A DNA stretch of 52,320 nt. It comes from a virus. The number at the start of each line of letters is the position of its first letter. Position 1 is the stretch's first letter. The notes under the pieces are model-generated. The model saw nothing but the letters and a program-made list of their open reading frames with translations. It had not been told where the DNA came from and ran no database searches. The position numbers and the translations under genes are program-made. Positions 8,051 to 17,322 of the stretch are shown here, piece after piece. The DNA is taken from positions 1 through 52,320 of the IMG/VR virus record IMGVR_UViG_3300021964_000098, one strand, 5' to 3'.

Positions 8051-9088
8051 ATGGGATTTTTTAGTAAAGTTTTTAAAGGCGTAAAAAAAGTCTTTAAAAA
8101 GATTGGCAAGGGCATCAAAAAAGTTGCCGTAAAAGTTGGCAAGTTTATGAACGAGATTGGCGTTGTTGGTCAGATTGCTATGGCTTTTATACTTCCGGGT
8201 ATTGGTAGTGCACTAGCATCTACTTTAGGAAAGGTAGGAACATGGGCAGCAGCAGCTCTTGCTAATCCTGCTACTAACGCTTTGGTAAAAGGTGTTGCTC
8301 ATGTTGTTAATGGAGCTGCTAGATTTGCCGCAGGAGCAGGTAGAGTGTTTAACACTGTTACTAGTGCGGTTAAAAACTTTACAGGTGAAGTAGGTAAAAC
8401 ACTTCTTAACAAAATTCCGGGTATCAATGTTGAAGGAGCTGCTACAAATATCTTTGGGCAGGGAGGTGCATTAGAAGTAGCGGCTGGTAAAACTGTAGAA
8501 ACTTGGAACACTACTATAGGAAGTGCAGATTGGTGGAAAGATATTGGCAGATCTCCTGAAAATATACCTCCGGGTTTTACAGGGCCTCCAGAGCTACAGA
8601 GCGAATACACGCCGCTAAAAGCTACTGACGATCCTATGGCTAGAGTATTTACTGATCCAACAGATCCTAACTTTATAGCTGAAGGGGCTTATGGCGAGTT
8701 GCCTGCTGACTCTTCTTTGTTGCAAGGGCCTATGACTCCACAGGCTGAAGCATTTGTAGCTCCTGATATTCCTGCTTCAGTAGTAAGTGATGTAGCTGAA
8801 GATGTTGGTAAAGATTATCTTATCACAGAGCGTAGTTTAGCGGCGGCTGGGACAGAAGCAGTGAAGGCGGTTGGACAAAGCCTTATGGCTCCAGAGCAGC
8901 CTGAGTATGATTACAGAGGCGGTAGAGGAACAATTGTAGTTGCAGAGAATGCTTATGAAGTACAGCCCGGACAAGCCGGTACAATGTCTCAAATGCCAGC
9001 AGTAGGTTATGGTATGCCTATGATTCAGTATGATGCTTTATATAAACCAGCAGGAATGTATTCTAGAAGAATGCAAGGTCTAGTGTAA
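8051..9088 (+). CDS. Basic amphipathic / hydrophobic probable ejection (membrane-penetrating) protein
   Basis: 345 residues, starting two bases after the previous stop. The first ~35 residues are a Lys-rich amphipathic segment (KVFKGVKKVFKKIGKGIKKV). Residues ~40-135 are hydrophobic and Ala/Gly-rich (GQIAMAFILPGIGSALASTL and following), giving several possible membrane-inserting helices. The remainder is acidic and Pro-rich, ending in YGMPMIQYDALYKPAGMYSR. The layout, a cationic helix followed by glycine-rich hydrophobic helices, resembles viral membrane-active proteins and fits a role in the trans-envelope ejection channel (cf. T7 gp14). This is inferred from composition and position only. 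Confidence 0.65.
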   Translation: MGFFSKVFKGVKKVFKKIGKGIKKVAVKVGKFMNEIGVVGQIAMAFILPGIGSALASTLGKVGTWAAAALANPATNALVKGVAHVVNGAARFAAGAGRVFNTVTSAVKNFTGEVGKTLLNKIPGINVEGAATNIFGQGGALEVAAGKTVETWNTTIGSADWWKDIGRSPENIPPGFTGPPELQSEYTPLKATDDPMARVFTDPTDPNFIAEGAYGELPADSSLLQGPMTPQAEAFVAPDIPASVVSDVAEDVGKDYLITERSLAAAGTEAVKAVGQSLMAPEQPEYDYRGGRGTIVVAENAYEVQPGQAGTMSQMPAVGYGMPMIQYDALYKPAGMYSRRMQGLV

Positions 9089-9089
9089 T

Positions 9090-9644
9090 ATGGATACAAA
9101 CTACGTTAACCAAATTTTAAAAGCCGAAAGATCTATTCCGGGCCAATCGTTAACTAACGATCCCGAGCAGCGTTATGAGTTTGAAAAGGCTCCTGAAATA
9201 ACTAACCTGCGTGAAGGTATTGAGTTTGTTTTTGTAAAAATAACTTCTGAAGAAACTTATCCACAGATCTTAGAGCTTGTAGGATCTGGTATTTCTGTTA
9301 TGGAGATTACACAGAACATTCTTTATCAAGGGTTTGATAGGGGTGTTTGGAATCCTGATCTTATGATGTTGTTAGCAGAGCCTACGGCGTACATGATTAT
9401 GGCACTGGCTGAAAGAGCAGACATAGACTACGTAATCTATCAGGGCGAAGAAGAAGAAGAAGCCGCTGAGAATGCTGCTACTGGTTATAGCGAGCAAGAG
9501 TCTAGATTAAATGAATACAAAAAGACTAACCAAATACCTCAGGGAGCTTTGCCTGAAGAAATAGTAGAAAAGATATCTACTATGGAACCTCCACAAGAAG
9601 AAAGCTTGATGGCTAGACCAGAACCTAGCTTGTTACAAGGATAA
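9090..9644 (+). CDS. Conserved hypothetical protein of the internal-virion cluster
   Basis: 184 residues. An N-terminal globular-looking part (residues ~1-120) contains PGQSLTNDPEQRYEFEKAP, then two helices (YPQILELVGSGISVMEITQN and LMMLLAEPTAYMIMALAERA). An acidic EEEEEAAEN run and a Pro/Glu-rich tail follow. The 'PGxSLTxxP' opening and central helices recur, to my recollection, in proteins beside internal virion genes of marine podoviruses and cyanophages. Close packing with neighbours supports co-expression and a virion or assembly role. Function unknown. Confidence 0.65.
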   Translation: MDTNYVNQILKAERSIPGQSLTNDPEQRYEFEKAPEITNLREGIEFVFVKITSEETYPQILELVGSGISVMEITQNILYQGFDRGVWNPDLMMLLAEPTAYMIMALAERADIDYVIYQGEEEEEAAENAATGYSEQESRLNEYKKTNQIPQGALPEEIVEKISTMEPPQEESLMARPEPSLLQG

Positions 9645-9649
9645 AGAAT

Positions 9650-11584
9650 ATGGCTATTGAAGATACCTTTAAAGAACTCCAAGCGGTTAGACGTGGACAG
9701 TACGAAAGGATACGCGAGCAGCAGCGAAAGCAGCAGCGTGTTGATACAGCGTTTGCGGCTACTAATATTCTTACTAGAATAGGTAATTCTTTCTTACGGG
9801 AACAGGCTTCAAACTTTATTAACAATGAAGACAACATGGCTCGTAAAGCCAAGTATAGATCTTTTCTTAATACTGCTAACAATACTATTGAAGAGTACAA
9901 ACAAGCTGAAGCGTTTGATGGAGGCGTAGAAGCCTACCTGATTAACAAGCGTAAAAACTTTTTGATGAACGATGCTCAACAAGAATATGCAGAGTTGTCT
10001 GAGTTAAAAGAAACAGAGCTGAACAAATACATAAATAATCAAGCTACTCAGTGGGCTTCTCAAAACGTACAAAATTTTAGGGACGAATACAACTCAGCCC
10101 TACAGCTAGGAAGCTACGAAGATTATGAAGCTTCACTAGCTCAAGAGTACCAAGGCCCTCGAAACGTAGGTGAGTTTTTATGGCGCGGTGCTAAAGGTTT
10201 CTTTGCAGGTAAGAACAAGAACCAGATCAGAGCGGCTAATGTTCAGTCTACTCGTGCTGCTTTAATGGAACAGGCTGGAAGAGAAGTCCAAGGGTTTGAT
10301 GCTGCTGTTAATGCAGGTTATGATATTGATAGTGCTGTGGCTATACAGTCTGCTATAGATGATAAAAAAATTAATCGTAAAGAAGATGTGTTGATATCAA
10401 CAGAATATGTTGATGAAGTCTCAAGAAGGTTTGGTGGTGAGCTTAGTATTACTTATACAGTAGAAACCTATGAAACTGCAAGCGGTGAAAAACGAGTAGA
10501 AAGGAAGTTAGAAGCTAAAGATAACATTAATCCAAACAACAAATATGCTATTGGAAGAGCTAATGAAGCTGGCTTTGAAGTAACTAACTTACGAGCTAAC
10601 CCTCCTGAAATAGAGGAAAAGGACAACGAGTGGAATGTTCCTATAAAAACAATAACTACAGACTTTCTTGATCCTTGGGGAAACGTTGTACCAGAAGCAC
10701 GAGTTGTTCAGAGAGTATTTGATTTAACGGAAGATGCAACTTTAGCTATGTCTAGGGTTACAGATCCTGAAAGGCTTCAAATTAGCAATGCTAATAATAT
10801 GCTGGCAGGTATACGCACTTATAAAAATAATATGACCGATACATACGCAGGACTTGCTGAAGCTTATTATACTCAAGGTTTAGGTGATACAGCAACTCCT
10901 GATCAGATAAACGATGCTAGAAAATTATTCCAAGCTGAAACCGCAGGAGAGCTTAGAGTTCTTGTAAATAAAATAGCTACTTCAGCAGGACAACCCGCAC
11001 AATCAAGTATGTTTGTTGAGTCTGCTACAGGAGAAGTAACTCCTATAAGCATGGCCTCAGAAGAGCTAATGGATATCTATCACAGCGATCTAGCTCCTTT
11101 ATATACTATGAGTAAGCTAAGAAGTATTAATAGCAAACGATCAAAAGATGGTAAAGTTTTTGAAGAAGAAATAAGAGGATTTGATTTAAAACCAGAGAAT
11201 GCTTCATTGGATATGTTAGTGTCTTTGGTTGCGCTTGAAAACTCTAATACTCCTGTAGATGTAAACCCAGAAACTCTTCAGTATTTATTTGACAATATCA
11301 ATGTAACAGATATTCCAAATCTGCCTAAAAACTATAGAGTAAATCTGCTTAATTCAATTACAAAAACAGAGTCTGTTGCAGATTGGATGGATACAACAAC
11401 TGCAAATCCTGAGTATTATTTTAAGCGAGGTTATTCTTCTTTTGATGTAGGTAACATAATGCGTATTGTGGCTATGTTAGATAAAAGCACACAAGATAGA
11501 GAATTTGAAAAAACAAGAAGGGATATAGACGAAGAAGAAAAACAACTAATGAGACTAGGCCAAACTAGATCACCGCAAGTTTAA
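9650..11584 (+). CDS. Probable internal virion / structural protein
   Basis: 644 residues, strongly helical and charged. The N-terminal ~100 residues are Arg/Gln-rich (QYERIREQQRKQQRVDTA) and could form a coiled coil. No catalytic motif or membrane segment is evident. A central segment (residues ~240-370) looks more beta-rich (ELSITYTVETYETASGEKRV), and the C-terminus ends in a charged helix (TRRDIDEEEKQLMRLGQ). It lies between the small conserved protein and the 1849-residue protein, the place where podoviruses keep the two or three large core proteins. Annotated by position and size; a T7 gp15-type role is possible but not shown. Confidence 0.6.
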   Translation: MAIEDTFKELQAVRRGQYERIREQQRKQQRVDTAFAATNILTRIGNSFLREQASNFINNEDNMARKAKYRSFLNTANNTIEEYKQAEAFDGGVEAYLINKRKNFLMNDAQQEYAELSELKETELNKYINNQATQWASQNVQNFRDEYNSALQLGSYEDYEASLAQEYQGPRNVGEFLWRGAKGFFAGKNKNQIRAANVQSTRAALMEQAGREVQGFDAAVNAGYDIDSAVAIQSAIDDKKINRKEDVLISTEYVDEVSRRFGGELSITYTVETYETASGEKRVERKLEAKDNINPNNKYAIGRANEAGFEVTNLRANPPEIEEKDNEWNVPIKTITTDFLDPWGNVVPEARVVQRVFDLTEDATLAMSRVTDPERLQISNANNMLAGIRTYKNNMTDTYAGLAEAYYTQGLGDTATPDQINDARKLFQAETAGELRVLVNKIATSAGQPAQSSMFVESATGEVTPISMASEELMDIYHSDLAPLYTMSKLRSINSKRSKDGKVFEEEIRGFDLKPENASLDMLVSLVALENSNTPVDVNPETLQYLFDNINVTDIPNLPKNYRVNLLNSITKTESVADWMDTTTANPEYYFKRGYSSFDVGNIMRIVAMLDKSTQDREFEKTRRDIDEEEKQLMRLGQTRSPQV

Positions 11585-11598
11585 GGGGTAGCATATAA

Positions 11599-14500
11599 AT
11601 GCCTATTAAAAGAAAAACTCTTAGGACTAGTCCAGAGATTATTCAGGCTAACAGAGACAGTTATAACTCTGTTGATCTTAGTGATTACACAATAAGTCAG
11701 AAGCCTAGACTAGATCCTAATCTACAGTATTTAGAAAACAACGAAGACTTCCAAGAAGATATGGAACTCTATATGGAGTACATTGCTTCTCAGGATGATA
11801 ATGTTGTAGATCAAATGCTGTCAGGAACTCTGGCAACTGATGATTGGAAAGAGTTTATGCGCGATGAAGATTGGCGCATTACTTCTGTTATAGATAGGAA
11901 TATGGCACTAAAAGATGCCCCAGAAGATGTAAAGCAAGCTTACAAGCGCGTAAGAGAAAACTGGGAACGTGCTGATGTAGAAGGCTATGGAGAATGGATT
12001 GAAGCTATAACAGACATGGGGCTAGATGCCGTAGGAGATCCTGTAAATCTAGCAATGCTTTTAGCTATTCCTTTTACCGGAGGAGGTTCAGCAGCTACTG
12101 CGGCTCTGGCAAAGGAAGGCGCAAAAAAATCAGCTATGCAAACAATAAGGCGAATGGCTGTTTCTCCTACTACCACTGGTATTGTAGAAGGTGGTGTATG
12201 GGGAGGAGTAGATGATTACAATCGTCAAAACATAGAAGTTGCTACAGGAATGCGTAATGAGTTTTCCAATAGCGACTTTGCAATGAGCATAGGAGTAGGC
12301 AGTTTAGCCGGTGGTTTGTTTGGCAAGGCGTTTGGTTATTTTGGTAACTCTAGAAATGCAGCAAAAGTAGAGCGTGATATTGTCCCTGACAACAAGGCTC
12401 TTGATAAGCAAACAAACAATATAGCTGCAAACGATGATGAGATTGCAGAAAATGTTTTAGAAGGCAGCCTTCCTCAGTCTCAAGAGGTAATGGATGCAGT
12501 ATCTGAAATTGTAAATAGATTACCTTTAAGGTCGGCTACGTTTCAAAATGGTGTGCTAAATGAAACCAAAGGGTTTCCTGTAGATTTTGATATAGATGAC
12601 TTTGCTGACGTAGATGAAATTGCTAAAGACTTGGCTGAGAAGTTAGGTGGTGGCGAGTACACAGCAGATGAAATTGCAGATACCATAAGACAAGCTTTGG
12701 TAGCTGCCAAGCGTGGTAATGTATCTGGAGAGCAGCTATCAGATTTTGTAACTGCTAGAATTAGTAGAGATGTTGACACTCCTGCAGGAGAGACACTGCC
12801 TGCTGCGCCTGATCCCTCTCCGGGCAAAGAGGTAGCAAGACCCATACAAAACAAACTGTTATTTAAAATAGGAAGGCTGGCTAACAAACTAAACAGCACT
12901 GTGCTGGCTGGTAAAGCTACAGATCTTATTAGTCCCTATGCTAAATATTCTCCTACTGCCGCAAAACTGCAAAGACTTCTTAGGTATGACTCATCTTTAA
13001 AGCTGACAGGATCTGTAACGCCTGATGAAACACTAGGCAGAGATTACTTTGAAACTTTAAAAGAAAACTACGGTACATTTGTTACTGATTTTAAACGCGC
13101 ATACGATCCTATCTTGGTAGCGGCTAAGGGTGATACTCGTCAAGATATGGATGATATGGTTATCTCTGCTTTGCGGGGAGGCACATTACCTGATGATGCT
13201 CCTGATGCTGTAAAGGCTATTGTTCCAAAACTTAGAAAGCTATTTGATGACAGAGCCGAAGCTTTGTTTATGGAAGAGGCTCCGGCTAACTATGTTCCTA
13301 GAATGTGGAAGCGTAGTGCTATTGAATCTAGAGAAGTAGAGTTCAAGCAACTACTAATGAATGAAGGCTATAGCTCTGACGAAGCTAACGGCATCATAGA
13401 TAGTATGCTGGGTAAAGTAGAAAATGTAGGTGTGATTGACTCGGCTGGTACGGGTGATACTGTTTTCTTGATGCCCAGAGTATTAGACAAGATAGCCGAT
13501 GATAATGTATATGCTGATTTCCTAGAAAATGATTTAAACAAAATTGTACATGAGTATGGCATTCAGTCAGCAAGACGTATATCAAAGCTTAATGTTCTTG
13601 GTGTAAGAAATAAAAGAGACTTCCAAGAAATATGGATTCCTAGAATTGAAGAGGAGCTAAGAGAGGCAGGGCTAAAAAGAGATACTCTAATGGAACAGGT
13701 GGGTAAAGACATTGGAGCTGTTTATTCTTCTATAACGGGCGAGGGTGTACAAAGATATGGAACTGGTCTTCAAACAGCTTCTGATGTCTACACAATGACA
13801 ACCCGAATGGCTACGCTACCTCTTGCAACTCTTTCAAGCTTAACAGAAATATTTATTAATATATCTAAAGCAGGTTTTCGTAATAGCTTCAAAGGATTTG
13901 CAGGAGCCATGAATGAAGGCTTTGGCACTATAGCTACCAAGAGCAAAAACCTTTTAGCTGACGCAGGACTGACTGAGCCTGAGATCTGGCGTGAAATGCA
14001 AGAGCTTGGTATCGCTATGGATCAGGCAGCAGGTGATGTTGCTGATAGGCTAGGTGGTGAGGCTATTTCTAACTCAGCGATCCGAAAGCTTAACAATGGA
14101 TTCTTTAGAGCTAATATGCTTGATCAATGGACAAAGTTTGTTCAGATGACTTCTTACATTTCTGGTAAGAACATGATCTCAGATAATATAGCTGAGATAG
14201 CAGCAGCTAGAGGAAACAAAGATAGCCGTAGAATCTTGCGTAAAAAGAAAGAACTACGTGAGCTTGGTGTTGATATAGATCAGGCAATGAATTGGTTTGA
14301 TGGAGGCATGAAAGCTGACGATGCCTTTAACAAAGAAATTCAAAGAGGTGCAGGTAGATACACCAATGAGGTTATTTTAAACCCTGAAGCTGCCTCAGGC
14401 TTGAAGCCTTTACTACATTCTAATCCCAAAACATCCGTCTTGTTTCAGCTAATGGGCTACCCTGCTGCATTTACAAATACTATTTTGAAAGGTGCTGCAC

Positions 14501-17148
14501 GTAAGATGATTGAAGATCCGACAGGTAATGTTCCTAAGACTTTGGCTTCGGGTGTAATCATGACAGAAGTTGCTAGGTTTAATAACTGGGCAAGAAGTGG
14601 AGGACGCAGCGAAGAAGAAGGAGAGAACCCATATGCAGCAGCTATTTTAAGATGGGGCGGGGGAGGAACATACTTAGATATGTTTCGTAGGGCGCAGTTT
14701 GCAGCAAAAGATAACTACGCTTTATCAGTCCCTTTATCTGTTCTTGGCCCAGCAGCTCAAGATGTAACACAGCTTATTCAATACAGAGGCCCTGTAGAAT
14801 TTGCAGCGCGAAAGTCTCCGGGCTTTGGAGCTTTTGAGACTGTGTTCGGTAGAGAGTTTAGAGACAATTACACCAGTGCTGCTAGAAGAATGGATAAAGT
14901 TATCCAAGATATGTTTAGTGGCGAAGATCCTAGTCGCCTTAAATTCAGAAAGGGAGGTGAAGTTCTAGTACCTAATGCGCCTGAAGAACCTGATAAGCGC
15001 ATAGATCGTATGACGGGACTGCCTTATGACCAGCAAGCCGGAGGAGCTTTTGTAGACGAAGAAGAGCGTTTGGGCTTTGCTTTTGGTAGTACTGTTTCTA
15101 GATATGTTAGATCTGCTTTGTCTGATGCAGTAGGTAAGATTGCAGATAAAGGAGAAAACATTCCCTTTGATAGATTAATGAAGCGTCTTCAGGTTGAAGG
15201 TGTTAGAGCTGATGAGATTGAAGCTGCTGACATTATGAATCTTGTAGATGAAAAAGACATAGTTACTACACGTTCAGGTAATAGGGCTGTTACTCCCACG
15301 GGTTTAAGAAACGCAGAAGCCCGAAGGACTGATGTGTTTAAGCAAGAAGAAAGTACATATCTACAAGCCCAAGAAGAAGTAACTGAAGTGGCTGAAGATT
15401 TAGAAAAAGAAGTAGAAGTGTCGATTGCTGAAAGCGAGAATCTAGACAGGGCAATAGACGAAGAATTTGGAGATGATTATTTTGTAGAAGATTTAGAAAC
15501 ATTTGATCCAGAGGCAGAAGATCCTACATATGCGTACACGGGTAGAATGTTAGATACGGCTTTAGATCCTGAAAAGCCTTTAAGAGAAAGAACGGATGCA
15601 ATAAGTGAAGTTGAGAGAGTATTAAGAAAAAGCCCCGCAGAACTTAAAGAAATGTACACTGAGGTTGTTCCAGAAGATGCTGAGTTAAGTACGTATAGAA
15701 TTAATTATTATAGTGATCCTAGAGTTAGTAGACCTACTCAGTCCGGTCATTTTATAAAAGGCAGAGATTATCCTACGGATTTAAATTTTGTCTACTGGAC
15801 TAGAGGGGACGTTGCATCTGGAGATAAAACTATAACTGGAGGAGAAGCCTCTAGAGTTTTTGAAATTCAGTCAGACAGTACAGTTGCATTAGATCCTGAA
15901 AAATTAAGTCCTTATCAAAAAATACTAGAAGAATTAAATGAGCTGGATGATAAGATGGGCGATATAGAAGACTCTATTATGGGTGTAGATATGGAATTAG
16001 AACAGTTTGATATTGTCAGATCTTCGTCTTCTGAACGTGCCGTTGTTCCTCCTGACGCTGAAGAAGCTGTAAAAACATTAATAAAGAGAAATAATGAGTT
16101 AATGGACGAGTTAAAAGCTTCTAGAAAACAAGAGAAGGGCTTAGAATCAAAACTAAAAGATGCTGGTAAAAATATGACAGCATCAGAAGTTAAAAAAGAA
16201 CGAGATGAACTTTTCTTTGGTGGATCTAAAGTTTCTATAAATGTCTGGAAGACAGCAATTCATAACGAAATTATTAAAGCTAAAAAAGAAAATCTAGATG
16301 AAATACAATTTCTTATTGACGATAAACTAATAGAAAAGAACGGAGAACGGGTTACTGAGTTTATGTTTAGATCTCCAGAAATTCAAAAAGCCTATCAAAC
16401 TATAGTAGCTCCTTTAGTTATTAAGACTGCTAAAAAGATAGGAGCTAAGGTACAGCGTAAAGGTAAATACCTAGCTTTTGCATTACCCGCCACATTTACT
16501 TTACCGCTTTATGCCCAAGAGGAAGAAGACTTATCCACAGTAGCAACAGACATATCTCTAGGTATGGAACTAGATGAGGCTCTTGTTGCTAACAGAGACG
16601 GCTTTGCAGAAGGTGGTATGCTTGAAAAAGCTATAAAGTTTGCACTAGGAAGAGGTGCTGAAGCCTTAGGTTTTGGTGCAGAACAGCAACGCCAGCATGA
16701 AAAAGAAGTAGTAGCTCTTGTTAATGAAGCAGCCGAGAAAGGTTTTATCCCTGAACAATCCCGTATACCTACAGATGAAGCAGGGTTTGGAAAGTTCAGC
16801 GGCGCGGATGAAGAAGTCTTTAATGCTTTTAATCATGCTTACTTAGTTTACAAGCATGGCTCTAAGCTTAAAGATCCTTTGCTTCAAGGTAAAGAATATC
16901 TTCAAATGACATACTATCCTAATCCAGATACCGAAAAAGTTGATTTAATTAACAATGCTTTTGGTTCTAACTTGAGGAATATAGCTGGAGATGATGAAGA
17001 CGCAAAGCAAAAAATAGTTATGGGCTATTATAATACTCAAAGAAAACTAGAAGAAGGAAAGCCACTTGTATACGGAGAGGATCTTATATTTAATATAAAT
17101 GATCTGGAAAACATAGAGCCTCGTAGTGCTAGATTTAGACCGAGGTAG
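11599..17148 (+). CDS. Giant internal virion protein with polyvalent-type C-terminal domains
   Basis: 1849 residues, the largest gene. Residues ~1-420: helical, with a Gly/Ala-rich segment (~145-165) and a second glycine-rich stretch (~225-245) that may insert into membrane. Residues ~420-1130: a long helical core (PANYVPRMWKRSAIE; MATLPLATLSSLTEIFINIS) as in the largest ejection proteins of marine podoviruses. From ~1150 a linker (GLPYDQQAGGAF), then ~1380-1640 with GHFIKGRDYPTDLNFVYWTR, RVFEIQSDST and IKTAKKIGAKVQRKGKYLAF, resembling the 'EIQSD' module of large polyvalent phage proteins. The last ~140 residues contain AFNHAYLVYKHGS and DLINNAFGSNLRN, a pattern like DUF6973-type domains. No lysozyme motif seen. 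Likely ejected with the DNA; the C-terminal enzyme assignments are weak. Confidence 0.65.
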   Translation: MPIKRKTLRTSPEIIQANRDSYNSVDLSDYTISQKPRLDPNLQYLENNEDFQEDMELYMEYIASQDDNVVDQMLSGTLATDDWKEFMRDEDWRITSVIDRNMALKDAPEDVKQAYKRVRENWERADVEGYGEWIEAITDMGLDAVGDPVNLAMLLAIPFTGGGSAATAALAKEGAKKSAMQTIRRMAVSPTTTGIVEGGVWGGVDDYNRQNIEVATGMRNEFSNSDFAMSIGVGSLAGGLFGKAFGYFGNSRNAAKVERDIVPDNKALDKQTNNIAANDDEIAENVLEGSLPQSQEVMDAVSEIVNRLPLRSATFQNGVLNETKGFPVDFDIDDFADVDEIAKDLAEKLGGGEYTADEIADTIRQALVAAKRGNVSGEQLSDFVTARISRDVDTPAGETLPAAPDPSPGKEVARPIQNKLLFKIGRLANKLNSTVLAGKATDLISPYAKYSPTAAKLQRLLRYDSSLKLTGSVTPDETLGRDYFETLKENYGTFVTDFKRAYDPILVAAKGDTRQDMDDMVISALRGGTLPDDAPDAVKAIVPKLRKLFDDRAEALFMEEAPANYVPRMWKRSAIESREVEFKQLLMNEGYSSDEANGIIDSMLGKVENVGVIDSAGTGDTVFLMPRVLDKIADDNVYADFLENDLNKIVHEYGIQSARRISKLNVLGVRNKRDFQEIWIPRIEEELREAGLKRDTLMEQVGKDIGAVYSSITGEGVQRYGTGLQTASDVYTMTTRMATLPLATLSSLTEIFINISKAGFRNSFKGFAGAMNEGFGTIATKSKNLLADAGLTEPEIWREMQELGIAMDQAAGDVADRLGGEAISNSAIRKLNNGFFRANMLDQWTKFVQMTSYISGKNMISDNIAEIAAARGNKDSRRILRKKKELRELGVDIDQAMNWFDGGMKADDAFNKEIQRGAGRYTNEVILNPEAASGLKPLLHSNPKTSVLFQLMGYPAAFTNTILKGAARKMIEDPTGNVPKTLASGVIMTEVARFNNWARSGGRSEEEGENPYAAAILRWGGGGTYLDMFRRAQFAAKDNYALSVPLSVLGPAAQDVTQLIQYRGPVEFAARKSPGFGAFETVFGREFRDNYTSAARRMDKVIQDMFSGEDPSRLKFRKGGEVLVPNAPEEPDKRIDRMTGLPYDQQAGGAFVDEEERLGFAFGSTVSRYVRSALSDAVGKIADKGENIPFDRLMKRLQVEGVRADEIEAADIMNLVDEKDIVTTRSGNRAVTPTGLRNAEARRTDVFKQEESTYLQAQEEVTEVAEDLEKEVEVSIAESENLDRAIDEEFGDDYFVEDLETFDPEAEDPTYAYTGRMLDTALDPEKPLRERTDAISEVERVLRKSPAELKEMYTEVVPEDAELSTYRINYYSDPRVSRPTQSGHFIKGRDYPTDLNFVYWTRGDVASGDKTITGGEASRVFEIQSDSTVALDPEKLSPYQKILEELNELDDKMGDIEDSIMGVDMELEQFDIVRSSSSERAVVPPDAEEAVKTLIKRNNELMDELKASRKQEKGLESKLKDAGKNMTASEVKKERDELFFGGSKVSINVWKTAIHNEIIKAKKENLDEIQFLIDDKLIEKNGERVTEFMFRSPEIQKAYQTIVAPLVIKTAKKIGAKVQRKGKYLAFALPATFTLPLYAQEEEDLSTVATDISLGMELDEALVANRDGFAEGGMLEKAIKFALGRGAEALGFGAEQQRQHEKEVVALVNEAAEKGFIPEQSRIPTDEAGFGKFSGADEEVFNAFNHAYLVYKHGSKLKDPLLQGKEYLQMTYYPNPDTEKVDLINNAFGSNLRNIAGDDEDAKQKIVMGYYNTQRKLEEGKPLVYGEDLIFNINDLENIEPRSARFRPR

Positions 17149-17150
17149 CC

Positions 17151-17321
17151 GTGCACCGTTTAATTCTGATTGCTCTTTTACTTTCTTCCTGCTCAACAGC
17201 AACCTACGACTTCCCAATAGAGTTTCCTAATAGGATGCCTCAGGGATTGTTTGACAACAACCTCAGAGATTGTAGGTCACAGCCTCAATGCTCTGCGGAT
17301 CAACTATTTGATAGGTGGTAA
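17151..17321 (+). CDS. Small predicted lipoprotein
   Basis: 56 residues from GTG 17151, two bases after the giant virion gene, ending one base before the ATG of the monooxygenase gene. Residues 1-13 form a lipoprotein signal (HRLILIALLLSS) followed by Cys14, giving the lipobox LSSC and a predicted lipid-anchored 43-residue product with two further cysteines (DCRSQPQCSADQLFDRW). Ser at +2 predicts outer-membrane sorting in enterobacterial rules. Short outer-membrane lipoproteins near lysozyme genes are often o-spanins, but no matching i-spanin was seen. It could instead act with the secreted oxidase that follows. The tight spacing on both sides supports a real gene. Confidence 0.65.
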   Translation: MHRLILIALLLSSCSTATYDFPIEFPNRMPQGLFDNNLRDCRSQPQCSADQLFDRW

Positions 17322-17322
17322 T

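Noticed and set aside
12543-12899. Minus-strand open frames inside the large virion genes (e.g. 5804-6100, 6140-6436, 6508-6798, 11985-12176, 12543-12899)
   Set aside because: Antisense to well-supported genes, low-complexity products, no ribosome-binding sites and no overlap coupling.
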